Assembly (NCBI GenBank): GCA_963714425.1
Contig: CAVQOI010000001.1
Coordinates: forward strand, 310,001 to 374,000
Length of the DNA stretch: 64,000 nt
Reading direction: 5' to 3'
Source: DATCYX01 sp963714425
Lineage (GTDB): Bacteria > Chloroflexota > Anaerolineae > Anaerolineales > UBA4823
The position numbers were made by a program, and so were the translations under genes. Below the pieces are notes generated by a model, which was given only the letters and a program-made list of their open reading frames with translations, ran no database searches and was not told the origin of the DNA. Below, in pieces: positions 40,257-49,431 of the stretch (positions are counted from its first letter, which is position 1; each line of letters opens with the position of its first letter).

Positions 40257-41467
40257 AAGCTTTCGTTCGACGGATTTGCTGACGGCTGCTTCCTTGCTCC
40301 GCAAATAGTTAGCCAGAGGGGGACAATCAAAGCCAGCACCAGCAATCCCAGCCAGGGGGAGAGATTCACTATCGCGCGCAGTGCACCAGGATTCCCAAAC
40401 GCCTCACGACGCCAGCGTAACTCTAGCTGGTTCAGAGTGCTTCCTAGTGCCACTTGCACGCCACGCTCACAAGACAATCCATCCGCATAGGCTCTGGTGA
40501 GCTTCTCTAAACCGTTAGATCCATATTGCCGCTGGAGGAAACGCGTAAACGAAGTTGCTTGTGCATAAGCAAGAAATGCACCCGATGCATCGCGGGGAAA
40601 GGTATCGCACAAGCTCACTATGGGCAGTAGGTCATCCTTATCAAAAGCGTTATCGAGCAGCGCGAGGTAATCTGGGTTGGGGTACAGCTCCGATATTGAA
40701 GCCAATCCTTCTTCCAGCCAGGTTGGAAGGTTGGTGTATCCCGCTCCAAGCCAATGGTAGAGCATTAAGTGCATTGTCTCGTGAGGGATTTGGCGCTCCA
40801 TCTCTAACCGCTGCTCGGGGCCTGCCGGCAGCGAGACAACCATAACACCCAGATCCGGGTCGGTGTGGGCTCCAACCCAGCTCGTTCCAAGCAGCTGAAG
40901 GGTGGCGCGCATTTCTTGAGCGCTGTCGTAAGCGTAAATATCGATGGAATTCGAGAGTTTTAGCGGCATAATGGATTGGATATTCTCAGCTCCCAGTTCA
41001 GCTGTATCCAATAATGCTTGCGCGAAGGTAATATCCCCTGCATACCAGTGGACTTTGAAATGTTGCGATTCGCGTACCTGCCACTCGTAGCGGTTATCTT
41101 CGTAATACAGTGTAGACCTATCACTCTCCTTCATTTGCCCATTCTTGAAGGTTATCTCGAACCAGTAGCTAATGGATGAAAATGCCCGCACTGGCGACTG
41201 TGACACATCGGCGTTGGCACGCAATGTGCGCATTTTGTCCCACTCGGCAGGCTGCGAGCGGGTAAGCAATTCGCCTTCGGCAATGTAAAACACGGTCGCT
41301 TCATTCACCGACATGCCGAGAGGCAGCCTCGCCTGGAATTCGATCTCCTCCCCAAAAGTGTACTCTGCACTCAAGGTGATATCGCTGCTCTGGGCGGCAG
41401 CTGGGAATGGGTTTGCTAGGAGTAGGAGCAGGGCTTGCGTCAGGATTATCGCGGTTTTCTTTGACAC
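40253..41467 (-). CDS. Secreted gluzincin (peptidase MA family)
   Basis: 404 residues. A signal peptide (ALLLLLANPFPAAAQ) leads to an Ig-like domain (~30-125), then a peptidase MA domain with the zinc motif HETMH near residue 229 and the third ligand Glu in WLEEGLASISELY, which fits gluzincins. A C-terminal hydrophobic segment (LSPWLGLLVLALIVPLWLTI) anchors it in the membrane with the enzyme outside. Its target is unknown. It is packed 1 bp after the AEC transporter gene and overlaps acyP. Confidence 0.88.
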   Translation of the reverse strand: MSKKTAIILTQALLLLLANPFPAAAQSSDITLSAEYTFGEEIEFQARLPLGMSVNEATVFYIAEGELLTRSQPAEWDKMRTLRANADVSQSPVRAFSSISYWFEITFKNGQMKESDRSTLYYEDNRYEWQVRESQHFKVHWYAGDITFAQALLDTAELGAENIQSIMPLKLSNSIDIYAYDSAQEMRATLQLLGTSWVGAHTDPDLGVMVVSLPAGPEQRLEMERQIPHETMHLMLYHWLGAGYTNLPTWLEEGLASISELYPNPDYLALLDNAFDKDDLLPIVSLCDTFPRDASGAFLAYAQATSFTRFLQRQYGSNGLEKLTRAYADGLSCERGVQVALGSTLNQLELRWRREAFGNPGALRAIVNLSPWLGLLVLALIVPLWLTICGARKQPSANPSNESL

Positions 41468-41468
41468 G

Positions 41469-42380
41469 CTATGCCCCCAAATATGCCAGCAATGGTGTCA
41501 GGGTCAGCGGGCTGAGAAGGGTGCTGATAAAAACAGCACCTGTGACAAAGGATGGCTCGACATCATATTCCGTCGCCAAGAGGGTAGTCATGACCATCGT
41601 CGGAGTACCGGACTGGGTGACCACTGCCTGCATGGCTGGACCGCTGATGCCCAAAAACAAGCTCAGTGCCAGGGCGAGCAGCGGAGAGACGACCAAGCGC
41701 AGGGAATTGGATACGCCCAGCGCCAGCATTCGCCCATCCCACTGGCTGTTTTGCAACTGGATGCCTAACATCAAGATAAGCATTGGGATCGTGGCATCTC
41801 CCAGGAGCGAGACAGCCCGGTCAATCGGCAGAGGTAATCTCCATTCTGCCAAATTAAAGATCACTGCGGCGAGTACGGCATACAATACTGGGACTCTCAC
41901 AAGCCCGCGCAATGCATCCTTGAGGCTGGATGTGCCCAGGGATGCCAGAACAATACCCAGCGTGGAAGTCAAAGTCGTAACAGTGACAAAGTACAGGCTG
42001 GCATAAGCCAGAGATGACTCTCCAAATGCAAATAAATTAACGGAAAGGCCAAAGTTCCCGGTATTTCCAAACATCGTGACCAGAAGAAGAGCGACCAGCA
42101 GGCGTCTTTCGAACTTTAGTGCCTTGCCAATCCCCCAAGCCAGAGCGCCGATGAGAAGGACGCCTAGGACTGCAATGGTAACCACCCGGAAAATCTCCTC
42201 GCTCTCCAGGCTGCTCGACGTCAACAAATTGAAGATCAACGCTGGGATGAGGATATAAAAGGTTACATTCGAGATGCCCCGGGGATCGATTTTTAGAAAC
42301 TTGGAGAGCAAAAAACCTGCGCCAGCACCGATGAAGATTGGTAGGATGTTGTTGGCGAAGAGTGAAAGAAGGTCGACCAT
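41469..42380 (-). CDS. AEC family transporter (auxin efflux carrier-like)
   Basis: 303 residues, about ten hydrophobic segments. Family blocks: NILPIFIGAGAGFLLSKFLK, GNTGNFGLSVNLFAFGE in the middle, PMLILMLGIQL and the late TQSGTPTMVMTTLLATEY. Bacterial members move small organic acids such as malate out or in; the substrate is not predictable. It lies 5 bp after the HEAT-repeat gene in the same run. Confidence 0.92.
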   Translation of the reverse strand: MVDLLSLFANNILPIFIGAGAGFLLSKFLKIDPRGISNVTFYILIPALIFNLLTSSSLESEEIFRVVTIAVLGVLLIGALAWGIGKALKFERRLLVALLLVTMFGNTGNFGLSVNLFAFGESSLAYASLYFVTVTTLTSTLGIVLASLGTSSLKDALRGLVRVPVLYAVLAAVIFNLAEWRLPLPIDRAVSLLGDATIPMLILMLGIQLQNSQWDGRMLALGVSNSLRLVVSPLLALALSLFLGISGPAMQAVVTQSGTPTMVMTTLLATEYDVEPSFVTGAVFISTLLSPLTLTPLLAYLGA

Positions 42381-42385
42381 CCCAG

Positions 42386-43387
42386 CTATTCCTCTTCTTC
42401 GCCGTCAAAATCAGGCCATTCTTCCTCCATCTCATCCAGCCCTGCGAGATCCATGATTCCAAAGATCTGGACGTCTTCGGTAAATTCCAGGTTTTCAAGT
42501 GCCGATTCGATGAACTCAGCCTCTTCATCGTCCGCGGCTTCCTCATACAGCTGTTCCAGAGCTTCGCGAACACCTTCTCCGCCAATTTGTGAGAGCGACC
42601 ACACTGCAGCCAAGCGCACATCGCTATCTTCGGTGTCTAACAATTCAAGCAGAAATGGCACGGCTTCACTGATCTCAAGCTCCCCGGCAGCTCGCACCCC
42701 TTCGAAGAGCACCTCTGGGTTGTCGCTGTCTAATTCCGCAAGGATGGACGGGTTCCAATCCCGGTTGGCTGAGACCCCCATGGCGAACAGGGCGCTCACA
42801 CGCCATTCGACACGATCAGAATCGTACGCACCTTTAATGAGAGCGGGGACTTCCTCTCTGCTCGAGTAGCCCAGTGCTTCCAGAGCTCGACGGCGCACAA
42901 GCGTGCTATCAGAGCCGCTGGTGACGATGAGCAAAATGTCCTCTATTCGATGCCAAATATCTTTGGGAAGATCATCAATCTCGCCGAGATAGACGTATTT
43001 GCCTAAAGCTGTGGCTGCTACGGCACGCACATCTGCATCAGGGTCGCTTTCCAGCAGGGTAATAAATTGCGGTACCAGGTCTGGAGATTCGTACTCCCAC
43101 AGCGTGCGCACTGCCAGCTCTCGCACCCTGGCGTTGCTATCGATCAATGCATGGCGGGAGAGGGCTTCAAATGAGAGCACGTAATCGCTCTGACCAATAT
43201 CTTCAACGTCTTCCAAAATCGCTTGCCGCCGCCAGGAGGGGATATCCGGCCAGATTCCCTTAAGGGCATCCAAGTCGTCCTTGCTCAAGTCCGACAGCCG
43301 GTAGACATACCCGGGATCCAGGGGTTTGTCTCCGTCCAGCATTGAATCGAGCAGGTACCGGATAGCGACCTTCTTCTGGTTATTCAT
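42386..43387 (-). CDS. HEAT-repeat protein
   Basis: 333 residues from the ATG at 43387 (MNNQKKVAIRYLLD); a TTG 15 bp upstream is the alternative. At least four HEAT-like helical pairs are visible, such as DSNARVRELAVRTLWEYES, DPDADVRAVAATALGKYV, DSTLVRRRALEALGYSS and TEDSDVRLAAVWSLSQIGG. The protein is very acidic, especially the last 30 residues (EEEWPDFDGEEEE). It probably binds other proteins; the partner is unknown. It sits between the RseP-like protease and the AEC transporter in one strand run. Confidence 0.88.
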   Translation of the reverse strand: MNNQKKVAIRYLLDSMLDGDKPLDPGYVYRLSDLSKDDLDALKGIWPDIPSWRRQAILEDVEDIGQSDYVLSFEALSRHALIDSNARVRELAVRTLWEYESPDLVPQFITLLESDPDADVRAVAATALGKYVYLGEIDDLPKDIWHRIEDILLIVTSGSDSTLVRRRALEALGYSSREEVPALIKGAYDSDRVEWRVSALFAMGVSANRDWNPSILAELDSDNPEVLFEGVRAAGELEISEAVPFLLELLDTEDSDVRLAAVWSLSQIGGEGVREALEQLYEEAADDEEAEFIESALENLEFTEDVQIFGIMDLAGLDEMEEEWPDFDGEEEE

Positions 43388-43424
43388 TGGTCTGAGCCTC
43401 AAGCATTAACAGGTACTCTCTACC

Positions 43425-44462
43425 TCATGGCAATTGAATCGGATTGATAAAATCTTGCAGGTTAATATATATGAGCAGGAGCAATAACATGGTAAAGCCC
43501 AACAGGTGGACTGCGTTCTCGAATCTGGGTGGGATGCGGCGACGGAAGACGATCTCGGGTAAAGTGAACAAGATTTGCCCGCCATCTAGCGCTGGGATCG
43601 GTAGTAAGTTGAAGATTCCTAGCGACATGCTAATCACCATGAAGAACCACAACCGGTTCTGGATCTGCTGGAAGATGTCGAACATCCCCTTATAGCCCAC
43701 CGGACGACCTGCTTCTGGGCTCACTTCTCCCTGCAAGATTTGGACCGGTAACATTAATACTGCGCGGGTGTATTCATAGGAGGCAACAATTCCGACAGGG
43801 ATCGCCTTGGACCAGGTAGTTTTTTGAATGGGGTAGCCCATACGGATGCCGATAGCCCCTTCTTCTGGGGGTGGGTCGCGCGGGGTCATTGTCGTTTCAA
43901 AGGTTTGATCGCCACGCTTGTATGTGAATTGTGTGGGTTTGCCTAAACGAGCATAGATCATCTCGTGCAGATTGTCCACGCTGCTAACAGGATTGCCATC
44001 AACATTTACAATTAGGTCTCCGACCATTAAGCCAGCACCCTCGGCAGGGGAGCCTGGGGACACGTCCTGTACTTGAATCTTGTCCAACACCGGCTCGCCC
44101 AGGCTATAGAAGAGCAGGATGGACAAAACAACACCTAAAGAGATGTTCATCAATGGTCCGGCAAATAAGACAGCCAGGCGCACCCACGGATTGGCGGATG
44201 CCAGACCGCCGGGAACGTCAGGATCGTTCTCGCCCTTGACGCGCACGAACCCGCCCAGAGGAATCCAGTTCAGGCTGAACGTTGTGCCGCCTGCTTCGAA
44301 TAACTTGACCAGGCGAGGGGGAAATCCGATGCCAAACTCTTCTACTTCTACCTTGAAGAGCCTTGCCGCAAAAAAGTGGCCGAGCTCGTGGACGACGATC
44401 AAGATAGCCAGACCTCCAATAAATTGGAACAGTTGCGATAAGAATTGTGGTGATATATTCAT
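43425..44462 (-). CDS. rseP: RseP-type site-2 metalloprotease with PDZ domain
   Basis: 345 residues from the ATG at 44462 (GGAAG 8 nt upstream); a TTG at 44498 is less likely. It is an M50 intramembrane protease. HELGH lies at residues 25-29 in the first membrane helix, the third metal ligand in LPIPALDGGQ near the C-terminus, and a PDZ domain in between (AEGAGLMVGDLIVNVDGNPV). Such enzymes cut anti-sigma factors, or signal-peptide remnants. No sigma-factor gene is nearby. In many bacteria the gene is next to dxr; here it lies next to a mevalonate gene instead, 120 bp away. Confidence 0.93.
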   Translation of the reverse strand: MNISPQFLSQLFQFIGGLAILIVVHELGHFFAARLFKVEVEEFGIGFPPRLVKLFEAGGTTFSLNWIPLGGFVRVKGENDPDVPGGLASANPWVRLAVLFAGPLMNISLGVVLSILLFYSLGEPVLDKIQVQDVSPGSPAEGAGLMVGDLIVNVDGNPVSSVDNLHEMIYARLGKPTQFTYKRGDQTFETTMTPRDPPPEEGAIGIRMGYPIQKTTWSKAIPVGIVASYEYTRAVLMLPVQILQGEVSPEAGRPVGYKGMFDIFQQIQNRLWFFMVISMSLGIFNLLPIPALDGGQILFTLPEIVFRRRIPPRFENAVHLLGFTMLLLLLIYINLQDFINPIQLP

Positions 44463-44581
44463 AGATTTGCTTCCAAAACCGATAACTGGTGCAACCAATA
44501 CAGGCTGCCCTTAGACATTTTGATCATTATATCCTTATCAGTTCCAATTAACCAGATGATGGGGGTCCCTTTGAGCCAAGA

Positions 44582-45562
44582 TTAACGAAATTCTAACCGT
44601 GCCGGACCGCCAGCGGGTGCTACCAGAACCTGATGTACGCCTGGAATCAGGCGCAGGTCAGAAGCTACCTGGCTTTGGTGGGGGGATGGGCAGAGAACAT
44701 GCACATTCGGCCCAGCGTCTATGGTGTAGCACACCGGCGTGCCTCTGCTGCGCCATTCCCGCACGCTCTGGATCACAGCCAAGGTGGACGGAAGCCAATA
44801 TATCAAAGGTGGGGAGGATGTCATCATCACGGCATGCATCTGGTGGCAGTCCAGCTCGGTGACGGTGGCCAGCAACTCGAAATCCTTTTCAAGGATGGCG
44901 CGGCGACACTGAGCTAATAGGATCGGGACACTCTCCAGGCGGGAGGATTGCAACGGACTGGTGTGCGCTAAGGCATGACCCTCAGAGGAGCTGGTGGATT
45001 TGTGCGCCTGGCTGACGATGGCTATGCAATCGACGAGATCCCAATGCCCAGAAGGGGCGATAGAGAAGGCAAAGGAGTCCTGCTCGCCTTCACCAGGCTG
45101 CCATTCTACGTACCCCCCAGGCACCGAGCGGCAAGCCGAACCGCTGCCCAGGCGCGCTAGGCGGGATAAGTCTCGTTCATTGAGCGCCAATCCTGCGGCC
45201 GCGCTGGCCGCCAGGCTGAGGGCGGCAAACGCCGAAGCTGATGAAGCCAGCCCTGCGCCTGTGGGAAAGTTATTCTCGCTCTCGATGTGGGCGTGAAGGG
45301 ATATCCTCGCCTTGCGACGCACGGTATCTAGCACAGTGCTGAGGCGTTCCAGCCCTGGACCAGTGACGGCGGAGCCATCGATGCTGAGCGTATCATGAGG
45401 TAGGGTGGGGTCGAAGGTGACCCGGGTGCGCGTCTGCAAGCCGTCCAGATTCATCGAGATAGAGCCGTTGGCTGGCAAGCGCAAGAGAGGATCGCGATCA
45501 CCCCAGTATTTAATGAAGGCAATGTTGGGGCAACTGATTGCTGTTGCAAGCATAGGTTCCAT
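44582..45562 (-). CDS. mvaD: Mevalonate diphosphate (or phosphomevalonate) decarboxylase
   Basis: 326 residues. GHMP fold with NIAFIKYWGD near residue 15, the ATP motif GLASSASAFAALSLAASAA, GSGSACRSVPGGYVEW, and the catalytic Asp in CYTIDAGPNVHVL. It makes isopentenyl (di)phosphate by ATP-driven decarboxylation in the mevalonate pathway. Whether it prefers mevalonate diphosphate or monophosphate cannot be read from sequence; a monophosphate enzyme is known in the Chloroflexota genus Roseiflexus. The mevalonate kinase-like gene lies 1.6 kb away on the other strand. Confidence 0.92.
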   Translation of the reverse strand: MEPMLATAISCPNIAFIKYWGDRDPLLRLPANGSISMNLDGLQTRTRVTFDPTLPHDTLSIDGSAVTGPGLERLSTVLDTVRRKARISLHAHIESENNFPTGAGLASSASAFAALSLAASAAAGLALNERDLSRLARLGSGSACRSVPGGYVEWQPGEGEQDSFAFSIAPSGHWDLVDCIAIVSQAHKSTSSSEGHALAHTSPLQSSRLESVPILLAQCRRAILEKDFELLATVTELDCHQMHAVMMTSSPPLIYWLPSTLAVIQSVREWRSRGTPVCYTIDAGPNVHVLCPSPHQSQVASDLRLIPGVHQVLVAPAGGPARLEFR

Positions 45563-45957
45563 ATGACAGGTACCACCTTCTCATCGTACTCAACGGCTAG
45601 TTTACCATGTCCATCACGCACATCTTAAAGCTGGCGTTTCTGCTAGAATGTGCAAATCTCCAGCCCCTCCGCTGCCTGGGCACAAAAAGACTCAAAAACC
45701 TAAAATTGCTCACCGGAGTTAATTGTCGCTTGAACATGAAGTTTTAGATCAGCGTGGAGTTGTGAGCCTCCGCTCAAAGGGTGCAACAAATCGCTCACAG
45801 AGCCTTATTGCGGAATGGCACAAATCTCTCACACCTAACAAATCTGTTTCGCGCAGCAACCGCCTGTTTCGAAAAAATCCAATTCTCAAGCGTGTGGATT
45901 ATAATCTTTTCCGAGCAGTTTGCCTCCCAATACACTTTTCACGAGGAGAATAGAGCA
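45563..45957. other. Intergenic region between mvaD and the DHH gene
   Basis: 395 bp between divergent genes. A TATAAT at 45900-45905 on + with a weak -35 could serve the DHH gene, and GAGGAG near 45943 is its ribosome site. In-frame ATGs further left (45781) have no ribosome site and non-protein-like residues. Nothing else is evident. Confidence 0.5.
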
Positions 45958-47169
45958 ATGCTGAACAACTTGATTGAGGCAATGAAACTGGCAATTGCCG
46001 AGGTCAGGCGATGGCCTGAGCAGACTGTCCAGGTCTTTCACCACAATGATGCCGATGGGATTACATCAGGCGCCATTCTCACACGCGTGTTTGAAAGGCA
46101 GGGATATCAAGTCCAGCGCTTTTGCCTGGAAAAGCCATATCCCGCAGTGCTGAAAAAGGTTTATGAACAAGAGGGACGCTTTATTATTTTCGCCGATTTT
46201 GCAGGACGGATCGCACCGATGATTTCCGAACTGAACAAGGGAAGGAATCTGACGCTGATTCTGGATCACCATGTCGCTGAAGCCTCCACCGATCCGATGG
46301 TTCACAATCTTGACCCTGATCTCTTTGGATTGAAAGGCGACCGAGATATCTCCGGTTCAACGACATGCTATCTTTTTGGGGTGACTATGGATCCGGTCAA
46401 CCGAGACCTGGCGCAGATTGCTGCGATTGGCGCAGTGGCGGACGGTTTTTTTGTGGATGGCCGGTTGGTAAGTCAGAACCGGTATGCCGCGCTGGAAGCC
46501 GTTCAGCAAGGCAAGCTGGAAATCAGAGAAGCTGAGACTGGCGAGCACTACGTGCTAAAAGGCTCAAAAGGTGAACAGCCGGTTCTTGAGTTTGGGGACT
46601 ATCTAGATTTGTTAGGTGGCGTAGGCTATTACCAGGACGGGCCAGAAATGGGAGTCAGGACCTGTCTCGAAGGGGTATCCTCTGAGTCGGACCGGATGGT
46701 GGAGGATTTGAAGACCATCAGATCCAGGTTATTCGACGAGGAGATAGAAAAGCTCAAGAATGGCGCGTTGAAGAAAACGCCTCATATCCAATGGTTTCAT
46801 GTTGAAAAACGATTCTTTCCAATGGGCGTGAAAATGATCGGGGCTTTTTGTGATGCGATTAAAGATACAGACCTGATTGATCCCCTGAAATATCTTGCCG
46901 GATTTCAGGTGATTCCCGACGAAATCCCGGGATTCGGCACGATCACTTTTAATGAAGTGAAGATATCCATGCGGGTATCTCCGTACATGGAAGGGGAAAT
47001 CAGGTCAAGAAGAGCAATGGGACTTAATATATTCCTTCCCGAAGCGACAAACCGACTTGGAGGATTCTCAGATGCCTGCCATAGTCTCACGGCTGCCACC
47101 ACGGTGGCGATTGGGAAGGAAGAAAAACTGGTCGAGGAAATGGAAAAAATTCTACAAGGAGAATCGTAA
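45958..47169 (+). CDS. DHH family phosphoesterase
   Basis: 403 residues from the ATG at 45958. The DHH domain has motif I as HHNDADGITSG near residue 24, an Asp in FIIFADFAGR, and the name motif LDHHV near residue 102, so the bimetal site looks complete. The C-terminal DHHA-like part has LNIFLPEATNRLGGF and SDACHSLTAATTVAIG. RecJ exonucleases and small phosphodiesterases belong here; the length and lack of an OB domain leave both open. Its TAA overlaps the next ATG (TAATG), so it is translationally coupled to the GHMP kinase. This pair reads more AT-rich than the flanking genes. Confidence 0.87.
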   Translation: MLNNLIEAMKLAIAEVRRWPEQTVQVFHHNDADGITSGAILTRVFERQGYQVQRFCLEKPYPAVLKKVYEQEGRFIIFADFAGRIAPMISELNKGRNLTLILDHHVAEASTDPMVHNLDPDLFGLKGDRDISGSTTCYLFGVTMDPVNRDLAQIAAIGAVADGFFVDGRLVSQNRYAALEAVQQGKLEIREAETGEHYVLKGSKGEQPVLEFGDYLDLLGGVGYYQDGPEMGVRTCLEGVSSESDRMVEDLKTIRSRLFDEEIEKLKNGALKKTPHIQWFHVEKRFFPMGVKMIGAFCDAIKDTDLIDPLKYLAGFQVIPDEIPGFGTITFNEVKISMRVSPYMEGEIRSRRAMGLNIFLPEATNRLGGFSDACHSLTAATTVAIGKEEKLVEEMEKILQGES

Positions 47170-48104
47170 TGGCAAAAGGGACAGGTTTTGGTAAAACGAT
47201 CCTGATAGGGGATCAATTCGTTTTGGATGAAGTTCCAGCGATAGTTTCGGCAATTTCCTTCGAAACGGTGACGACCGTGGAAAGAATTGGCGGCGAGGGG
47301 TGGGTGCTGGAGGACAATCGGATCGAGGTTCCGGGGTATAAGGATAAGAAAAAGGAGCAGCAGGTAGCCTCGATCAACAGAGTTCTCGAAGTAATGAACA
47401 TCGATGTCAAAAAGAACCCCATCAAAATCACCGTTGGAGGTAACTTGCTGGCAGGGAGCGGCGTGGGTGCCAGCGCTGCCAGCTGCGTTTCGCTCGCTAG
47501 GGCATTGAACGCAGAGTTCAACCTGGGCTATTCGATCGAGGAGATCAACCGGGTAGCATGGCAGGGAGAGTTCCCCTATCATGGAATTGCGAGTGGGGTG
47601 GATAATACTGCCTCAACCTATGGGGGACTTATTCGTTTCTGGTTGAAAAACGGACAACAAAATTTCGAACAGATCAAAACGCCAAAACCCTTCGAGATCG
47701 TACTGGCCAACAGCGGCATTACAGCCAATACGGCGGCTTTGGATGAATTTATCGATGTGCAAAAGACGGAGAATCCGGAGCTTTTTAGAACGCGTCTCCA
47801 GACCATCGTATCCCAGGGCTCTGAGATGAAAGAGGCACTTGAAGCAGGTAATCTGGAAATGGTGGGAAAGATAATGACGCAAAACCACAAGCTGCTGGTC
47901 GATATGGATATGTCTCACGAAATTCTGGACGACCTCTGCAAGTTAGCCCTCAACAATGGAGCACTCGGAGCGAAAGTTACAGGCGGCGGCAGGGGAGGCT
48001 ACATGATTGCCTTGACGCCAGGCAAGGAACTCCAGGATTCGGTCGCAGCGGGTTTCGAAAAGGAAGGGTACAAGCTAATCATCAAAGCAACAATCGGTGG
48101 ATGA
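47169..48104 (+). CDS. Mevalonate kinase-like GHMP kinase
   Basis: 311 residues. Motif 1 is GKTILIGDQFVLDEVPAIVSAI, motif 2 (ATP loop) LLAGSGVGASAASCVSLARAL, where most kinases have GLGSSAA, and motif 3 KVTGGGRGGYMIAL. HGIASGVDNTASTYGGLIRF carries the usual catalytic Asp. The best guess is mevalonate kinase, which phosphorylates mevalonate, because a mevalonate decarboxylase gene lies near. The altered ATP loop and coupling to a DHH phosphoesterase leave another substrate possible. Confidence 0.78.
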   Translation: MAKGTGFGKTILIGDQFVLDEVPAIVSAISFETVTTVERIGGEGWVLEDNRIEVPGYKDKKKEQQVASINRVLEVMNIDVKKNPIKITVGGNLLAGSGVGASAASCVSLARALNAEFNLGYSIEEINRVAWQGEFPYHGIASGVDNTASTYGGLIRFWLKNGQQNFEQIKTPKPFEIVLANSGITANTAALDEFIDVQKTENPELFRTRLQTIVSQGSEMKEALEAGNLEMVGKIMTQNHKLLVDMDMSHEILDDLCKLALNNGALGAKVTGGGRGGYMIALTPGKELQDSVAAGFEKEGYKLIIKATIGG

Positions 48105-48568
48105 AGATATTCGAGTTTTTCCTGGAATGAAGTGATGATATTGGTTCATACTGCGGATGTAATCTGGCGCTTGATACGCAAACGATCCTTCCCCAAAATA
48201 CGGTTGGTATTGTGTTGCTGATAGAATATTTGAGGCGACTTGGCGTAAAGGTAAAAGATTGGAGCAAGAATTTGGGGAGGTAATTGACGCAAGGGTACAG
48301 ACATAGACGCAACATCAGCTCTATTAACAACCGCCTCCAATAAACTTGGAGGCGGTTCCCGTGTGCCACAACATCCCATAAACCGTTCTACAGGACACGG
48401 TACGCTATACTAGATGGGTTGATGCGGGCGATGTTAAAATACCTGCATAGTGGATAACCATACCCTTCAGAAGATAAACTGGGAGCAGGTTACAATGTTG
48501 ACATACAGCAACCAATCGCCTCTAGCTGGATTGGTGCTATCAAACGGTCGAATCCAGGAGGATGATTT
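48105..48568. other. Intergenic region with hairpin
   Basis: 464 bp without a believable gene. A 12-bp hairpin AACCGCCTCCAA (48328-48339) with TTGGAGGCGGTT (48345-48356) and loop TAAAC may terminate transcription. Short open stretches at 48134-48220 and 48225-48285 on + are protein-like in places (for example EYLRRLGVKVKDWSKNLG) and may be gene remnants, but I cannot name them. TTGACA at 48499 lacks a good -10. Confidence 0.45.
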
Positions 48569-48964
48569 TTGAACTTAAAGAACCTATTTACAGCCAGCGC
48601 ACTGGTCGCCAGTCTGCTTGGATTAGGGCTCATCTTTGTCCCGGGCCCATTGATGGCAGCCCGCACAGGCCAGCCCCCCGATGTTTTAACCGCGCATGTT
48701 GCCACGCAGTTTGGTATTGCCATGCTAGCCACTGGGGTGATCTCCTGGATGGCACGTAGTGCAGCTGATTCGGCTTCCCGCAACGCCATCGTGGTCGGCC
48801 TGACCCTGCTGTACGTGCTGTTGCCCCTCGAGACTGCCATCTCAATCGCACGTGGCTCAGAAAGTGCCGAAGGCTTCTTACTGGTGGTCGTTTTTGGACT
48901 GATGGCTGCCGGATTCTTACTGATTGGTAGACCACGTTTGAATGTCAAAAGTGGCAACGAATGA
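48569..48964 (+). CDS. Small membrane protein of unknown function
   Basis: 131 residues from a TTG with AGGAGG 7 nt upstream. Four hydrophobic segments (about 8-28, 42-62, 70-90, 100-120) fill the protein. A conserved-looking GLIFVPGPLMAARTGQP follows the first helix, similar to DUF4345-type proteins, but I am not certain. Its TGA overlaps the next ATG (ATGA), so it is coupled to the DUF1858-like gene. Confidence 0.75.
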   Translation: MNLKNLFTASALVASLLGLGLIFVPGPLMAARTGQPPDVLTAHVATQFGIAMLATGVISWMARSAADSASRNAIVVGLTLLYVLLPLETAISIARGSESAEGFLLVVVFGLMAAGFLLIGRPRLNVKSGNE

Positions 48965-49215
48965 ATATCACACCCAAAACAAAAGTGTCTGATATCCTGG
49001 AAGAATATGGCGATATCGCCGGGGTGATGGAGGTCTTTGGCGTCAAGCGCGTGGCACGCTATTCATTCCGCCGGATGCTGACCAAAGCCCTGACGGTTGA
49101 GATAGCCGCACGTGTGCATCGCGTCCCACTTAACGAGTTCATGGAAAAATTGGATAATGCTATCGAAATGCAAATGAAGAATCAAGAATCGCATGGAGGG
49201 GGCACGGAAAAATAA
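48961..49215 (+). CDS. DUF1858-like small protein
   Basis: 84 residues. The N-terminal half (TPKTKVSDILEEYGDIAGVMEVFGV) and RMLTKALTVEIAARVHRVPL match the small helical DUF1858 / hybrid-cluster-associated domain, but the Cys pair typical of redox-active members is absent. Cytoplasmic, coupled to the preceding membrane protein by a 4-bp overlap. Function unknown. Confidence 0.72.
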   Translation: MNITPKTKVSDILEEYGDIAGVMEVFGVKRVARYSFRRMLTKALTVEIAARVHRVPLNEFMEKLDNAIEMQMKNQESHGGGTEK

Positions 49216-49431
49216 GCGAGAAATAAAGGGGGGAAGTCAGTTGATCCTCTGATCCTGAGCCAGTACGAGTAGAGATAAAAACCCATCCGAGAAAAGTTTG
49301 GATCTCTCCGCTCAAGCTCCGAGAAGGATCAGTATTACCCCCCTTCGGGACAGCCTGGGGGGGCGTATTCTCTGGAACAAATTGGATTAGGCATTCTCCG
49401 TTACGTGAAAATCACCTAAAATATCATATAG

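Noticed and set aside
45781..45957. Longer N-terminus for the DHH protein
   Set aside because: No ribosome site and the extra residues do not look like protein; GAGGAG precedes 45958.
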